Source: Phocaeicola_A sp964514145 (GTDB taxonomy: Bacteria; Bacteroidota; Bacteroidia; Bacteroidales; Bacteroidaceae). From it: a DNA stretch of 6,763 nucleotides. The notes below the pieces were generated by a model. It had not been told where the DNA came from, ran no database searches, and saw nothing but the letters and a program-made list of their open reading frames with translations. Location of the stretch: the NCBI GenBank assembly GCA_964514145.1, contig CAZEPM010000106.1:1-6763 (forward strand). Reading direction: 5' to 3'. Of this stretch, positions 5,035-6,763 are shown piece after piece (the first letter of the stretch is position 1; each line of letters opens with the position of its first letter). Made by a program: the position numbers and the translations under genes.

Positions 5035-5556
5035 ATGGCACTCATTAAATCTGTCAGAGGATATACACCTCAATTAGGAGAAGACTGCTATCTGTCAGAA
5101 AATGCCACCATCATTGGCGATGTTGTCATAGGCAGCCATAGCAGCATTTGGTTTAACACGGTTATACGTGGCGATGTCAATTCTATCCGTATTGGACACC
5201 ACGTAAACATCCAAGACGGAAGTGTATTGCACACACTTTATCAGAAATCAACCATTAATATAGGCAACTATGTTTCTGTGGGACACAACGTGACCATTCA
5301 CGGTGCAAACATCAAAGACTACGCACTCATAGGAATGGGCTCTACGCTGCTCGACCATGCAGTTATCGGTGAAGGTGCTATTGTGGCAGCCCACTCGCTA
5401 ATTTTAAGCAATACCGTGGTCGAACCTCACACCCTATGGGGTGGCATTCCGGCCAAATTCATCAAGAAGGTATCACCGGAACAAGCTCAAGAATTGAACA
5501 AAAAGATAGCAAACGGCTATTTAATGTATGCTTCTTGGTATAAAGACGAACCATAA
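5035..5556 (+). CDS. Gamma-carbonic-anhydrase-like hexapeptide (left-handed beta-helix) protein
   Basis: The 173-residue protein is built of hexapeptide repeats (about 20-135: ATIIGD, VVIGSH, IRIGHH, INIGNY, ALIGMG, AVIGEG, AIVAAH and so on), folding as a left-handed beta-helix that trimerises, with a closing C-terminal helix (about 146-168). The three zinc ligands of gamma-class carbonic anhydrases are present: H66 (GSVLH), H84 and H89 (SVGHNVTIHGA), along with the structural R46/D48 pair (VIRGDVNS) and Q60 before the first ligand. Compared with Methanosarcina Cam, the loop between H66 and H84 is short, so the acidic loop carrying the proton-shuttle glutamate is missing, as in CamH/YrdA/PaaY-type members. 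Many such proteins show weak or no carbonic anhydrase activity, so CO2 hydration is possible but unproven; acyltransferase-like use of the fold is an alternative. It lies 72 nt after pepP and 18 nt before patB, with no promoter I would defend in either gap, so an operon is likely. Confidence 0.9.
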   Translation: MALIKSVRGYTPQLGEDCYLSENATIIGDVVIGSHSSIWFNTVIRGDVNSIRIGHHVNIQDGSVLHTLYQKSTINIGNYVSVGHNVTIHGANIKDYALIGMGSTLLDHAVIGEGAIVAAHSLILSNTVVEPHTLWGGIPAKFIKKVSPEQAQELNKKIANGYLMYASWYKDEP

Positions 5557-5574
5557 ATCAAATAATCACACACT

Positions 5575-6747
5575 ATGACAAACCATAATTTCGATACAAT
5601 TATTCCGCGACGCGGAACGAATTCATACAAATGGGACAACATTGCCAACGCAGAAGTATTGCCAATGTGGGTAGCCGATATGGATTTTCGCACAGCGCCG
5701 GCGATTATCGATGCTCTGCAACAACGTGCCCAACACGGTATTTTCGGATATACCCATGTTCCAGACGCTTATTATGATGCCGTCATCAACTGGTTCAGTC
5801 GGCGTCATGGATGGAACATACAACGAGAATGGATAATCTATACCACCGGAGTGGTACCCGCCATATCGGCCATCATCAAGGCACTGACTGTTGCCGGAGA
5901 TAAAGTACTAATCCAAACACCTGTCTACAACTGCTTCTTTTCGTCCATACACAACAATGAATGCGAAATTGCTCGTAACCCGTTAATCTATGCCAACCAA
6001 ACTTACATCATTGACTACGAAGATTTAGAGCGGAAAGCCGCCGATCCGAAAGTCAAACTCTTACTGCTTTGCAATCCGCACAACCCCGCCGGACGGGTAT
6101 GGACAAAAGACGAACTCACGAAGATTGGTAATATCTGCCTTCGACACAATCTGACCATTATTGCAGATGAGATTCATTGCGAACTGACCTATCCTAACCA
6201 CGATTACACTCCCTTCGCATCGCTGTCTGAGGAATTCCAGCAACATACGGTCACCTGTCTGTCGCCCAGCAAAGCATTTAACATTGCAGGACTACAAACC
6301 GCTAACATCGTTGCACCCGACGAGAATATACGCAAAAAAATAGACAGGGCTATCAATATCAATGAGGTGTGCGACATAAATTCATTCGGAGTCGTTGCAA
6401 CAATCGCAGCCTACAACGAAGGTGAAGAATGGCTTAACCAACTGACAGACTATCTGTATGCAAACTATCAATATATGAAAGCCTTTTGCGAGAAACACCT
6501 GCCTGATTTTCCAATCACCCTATTGGAAGGAACCTATCTGATATGGATGAACTGCCAAACATTGGGTATCAACTCGAAAGATCTTGAACAAGTACTAATA
6601 GACAAAGCCAAACTCTGGCTGAATGCCGGCACCATGTACGGACAAGAGGGAGAAGGATTCATGCGTTGGAATATAGCTTGTCCACGCTCTTCCCTACAAG
6701 AAGGATTGGAACGATTCCTGCAATTCGTACGGACATACTCGGCATGA
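5575..6747 (+). CDS. patB: MalY/PatB-family PLP-dependent C-S lyase (cystathionine beta-lyase-like) / aminotransferase
   Basis: The 390-residue product is a fold-type I PLP enzyme of the MalY/PatB group, which cleaves cystathionine or cysteine conjugates by beta-elimination to pyruvate, ammonia and a thiol. Typical signatures appear in order: PRRGTNSYKWD near the N-terminus, LPMWVADMDF (29-38), FGYTH (57-61), the PLP-stacking tyrosine region PVYNCFF (116-122), CNPHNPAGR (166-174, N170), ADEIH with D198, the Schiff-base lysine K233 (SPSKAFNIAGLQ), and the carboxylate-binding R364 (FMRWNIACPR). MalY in E. coli is both such a lyase and an antagonist of the MalT regulator; a regulatory role is not indicated here, since no mal genes are near. 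The length is normal and the frame intact. It begins 18 nt after the gamma-CA stop, with no Shine-Dalgarno, and is the third gene of the probable pepP operon. The symbol is a family name; substrate preference cannot be read from sequence. Confidence 0.9.
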   Translation: MTNHNFDTIIPRRGTNSYKWDNIANAEVLPMWVADMDFRTAPAIIDALQQRAQHGIFGYTHVPDAYYDAVINWFSRRHGWNIQREWIIYTTGVVPAISAIIKALTVAGDKVLIQTPVYNCFFSSIHNNECEIARNPLIYANQTYIIDYEDLERKAADPKVKLLLLCNPHNPAGRVWTKDELTKIGNICLRHNLTIIADEIHCELTYPNHDYTPFASLSEEFQQHTVTCLSPSKAFNIAGLQTANIVAPDENIRKKIDRAININEVCDINSFGVVATIAAYNEGEEWLNQLTDYLYANYQYMKAFCEKHLPDFPITLLEGTYLIWMNCQTLGINSKDLEQVLIDKAKLWLNAGTMYGQEGEGFMRWNIACPRSSLQEGLERFLQFVRTYSA

Positions 6748-6763
6748 AACGACCAAAGCATTT

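Noticed and set aside
6534..6761. Minus-strand open frame at the right edge
   Set aside because: It is antisense to the last part of the C-S lyase gene, whose frame and R364 motif are clear there.
1..6763. CRISPR array, insertion sequence or defence island
   Set aside because: No regularly spaced repeats, transposase, terminal inverted repeats or defence-type domains appear on either strand.

Overview
The window looks like a chromosomal housekeeping segment from a Bacteroides-type organism (Bacteroidales, phylum Bacteroidota). Three things support this. Several starts are preceded by the Bacteroides promoter pattern (TTTG, about 19 nt, TAnnTTTG) rather than -35/-10 boxes. Nearly all genes lack a Shine-Dalgarno sequence. 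The order rpsU - xerC - hpf - tRNA-Thr on one strand is one I recall from Bacteroides genomes, where it leads into a tRNA/tuf/ribosomal-protein cluster (recalled, not checked). No species is assigned.

Layout. Bases 1-1610 (all minus strand) hold, in transcription order, rpsU (bS21), xerC (tyrosine recombinase), hpf (short ribosome hibernation factor) and the 5' part of tRNA-Thr(TGT), which runs off the left edge. rpsU has a perfect consensus promoter and the tRNA has its own. Bases 1800-2801 (minus) hold a divergent NAD-dependent malate/lactate dehydrogenase-family gene, closed by a perfect 19-bp hairpin terminator at 1717-1765. Bases 2802-3174 form a 373-bp divergent intergenic region with -7 boxes facing both ways and a GC-rich patch (about 60% G+C) of unknown nature. 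Bases 3175-6747 (plus) hold a probable operon: long-form Xaa-Pro aminopeptidase P, a gamma-carbonic-anhydrase-like left-handed beta-helix protein, and a MalY/PatB-type PLP-dependent C-S lyase/aminotransferase. The last 16 bases hold nothing callable.

How it fits together. The left cluster concerns translation (bS21, HPF, tRNA-Thr) with chromosome-dimer resolution (XerC) embedded in it. The right side is metabolic: 2-hydroxyacid/2-oxoacid redox, release of N-terminal residues next to proline, and sulfur-amino-acid chemistry. All protein genes appear intact, without frameshifts.

I found no CRISPR array, insertion sequence, prophage, defence locus or evident new system. The most interesting signals are regulatory: a 9-nt perfect Shine-Dalgarno before hpf in a lineage that rarely uses them, two genes downstream of bS21, the protein implicated in hiding the anti-SD in this phylum; an inverted repeat overlapping a weak promoter before xerC; and the GC-rich intergenic patch.
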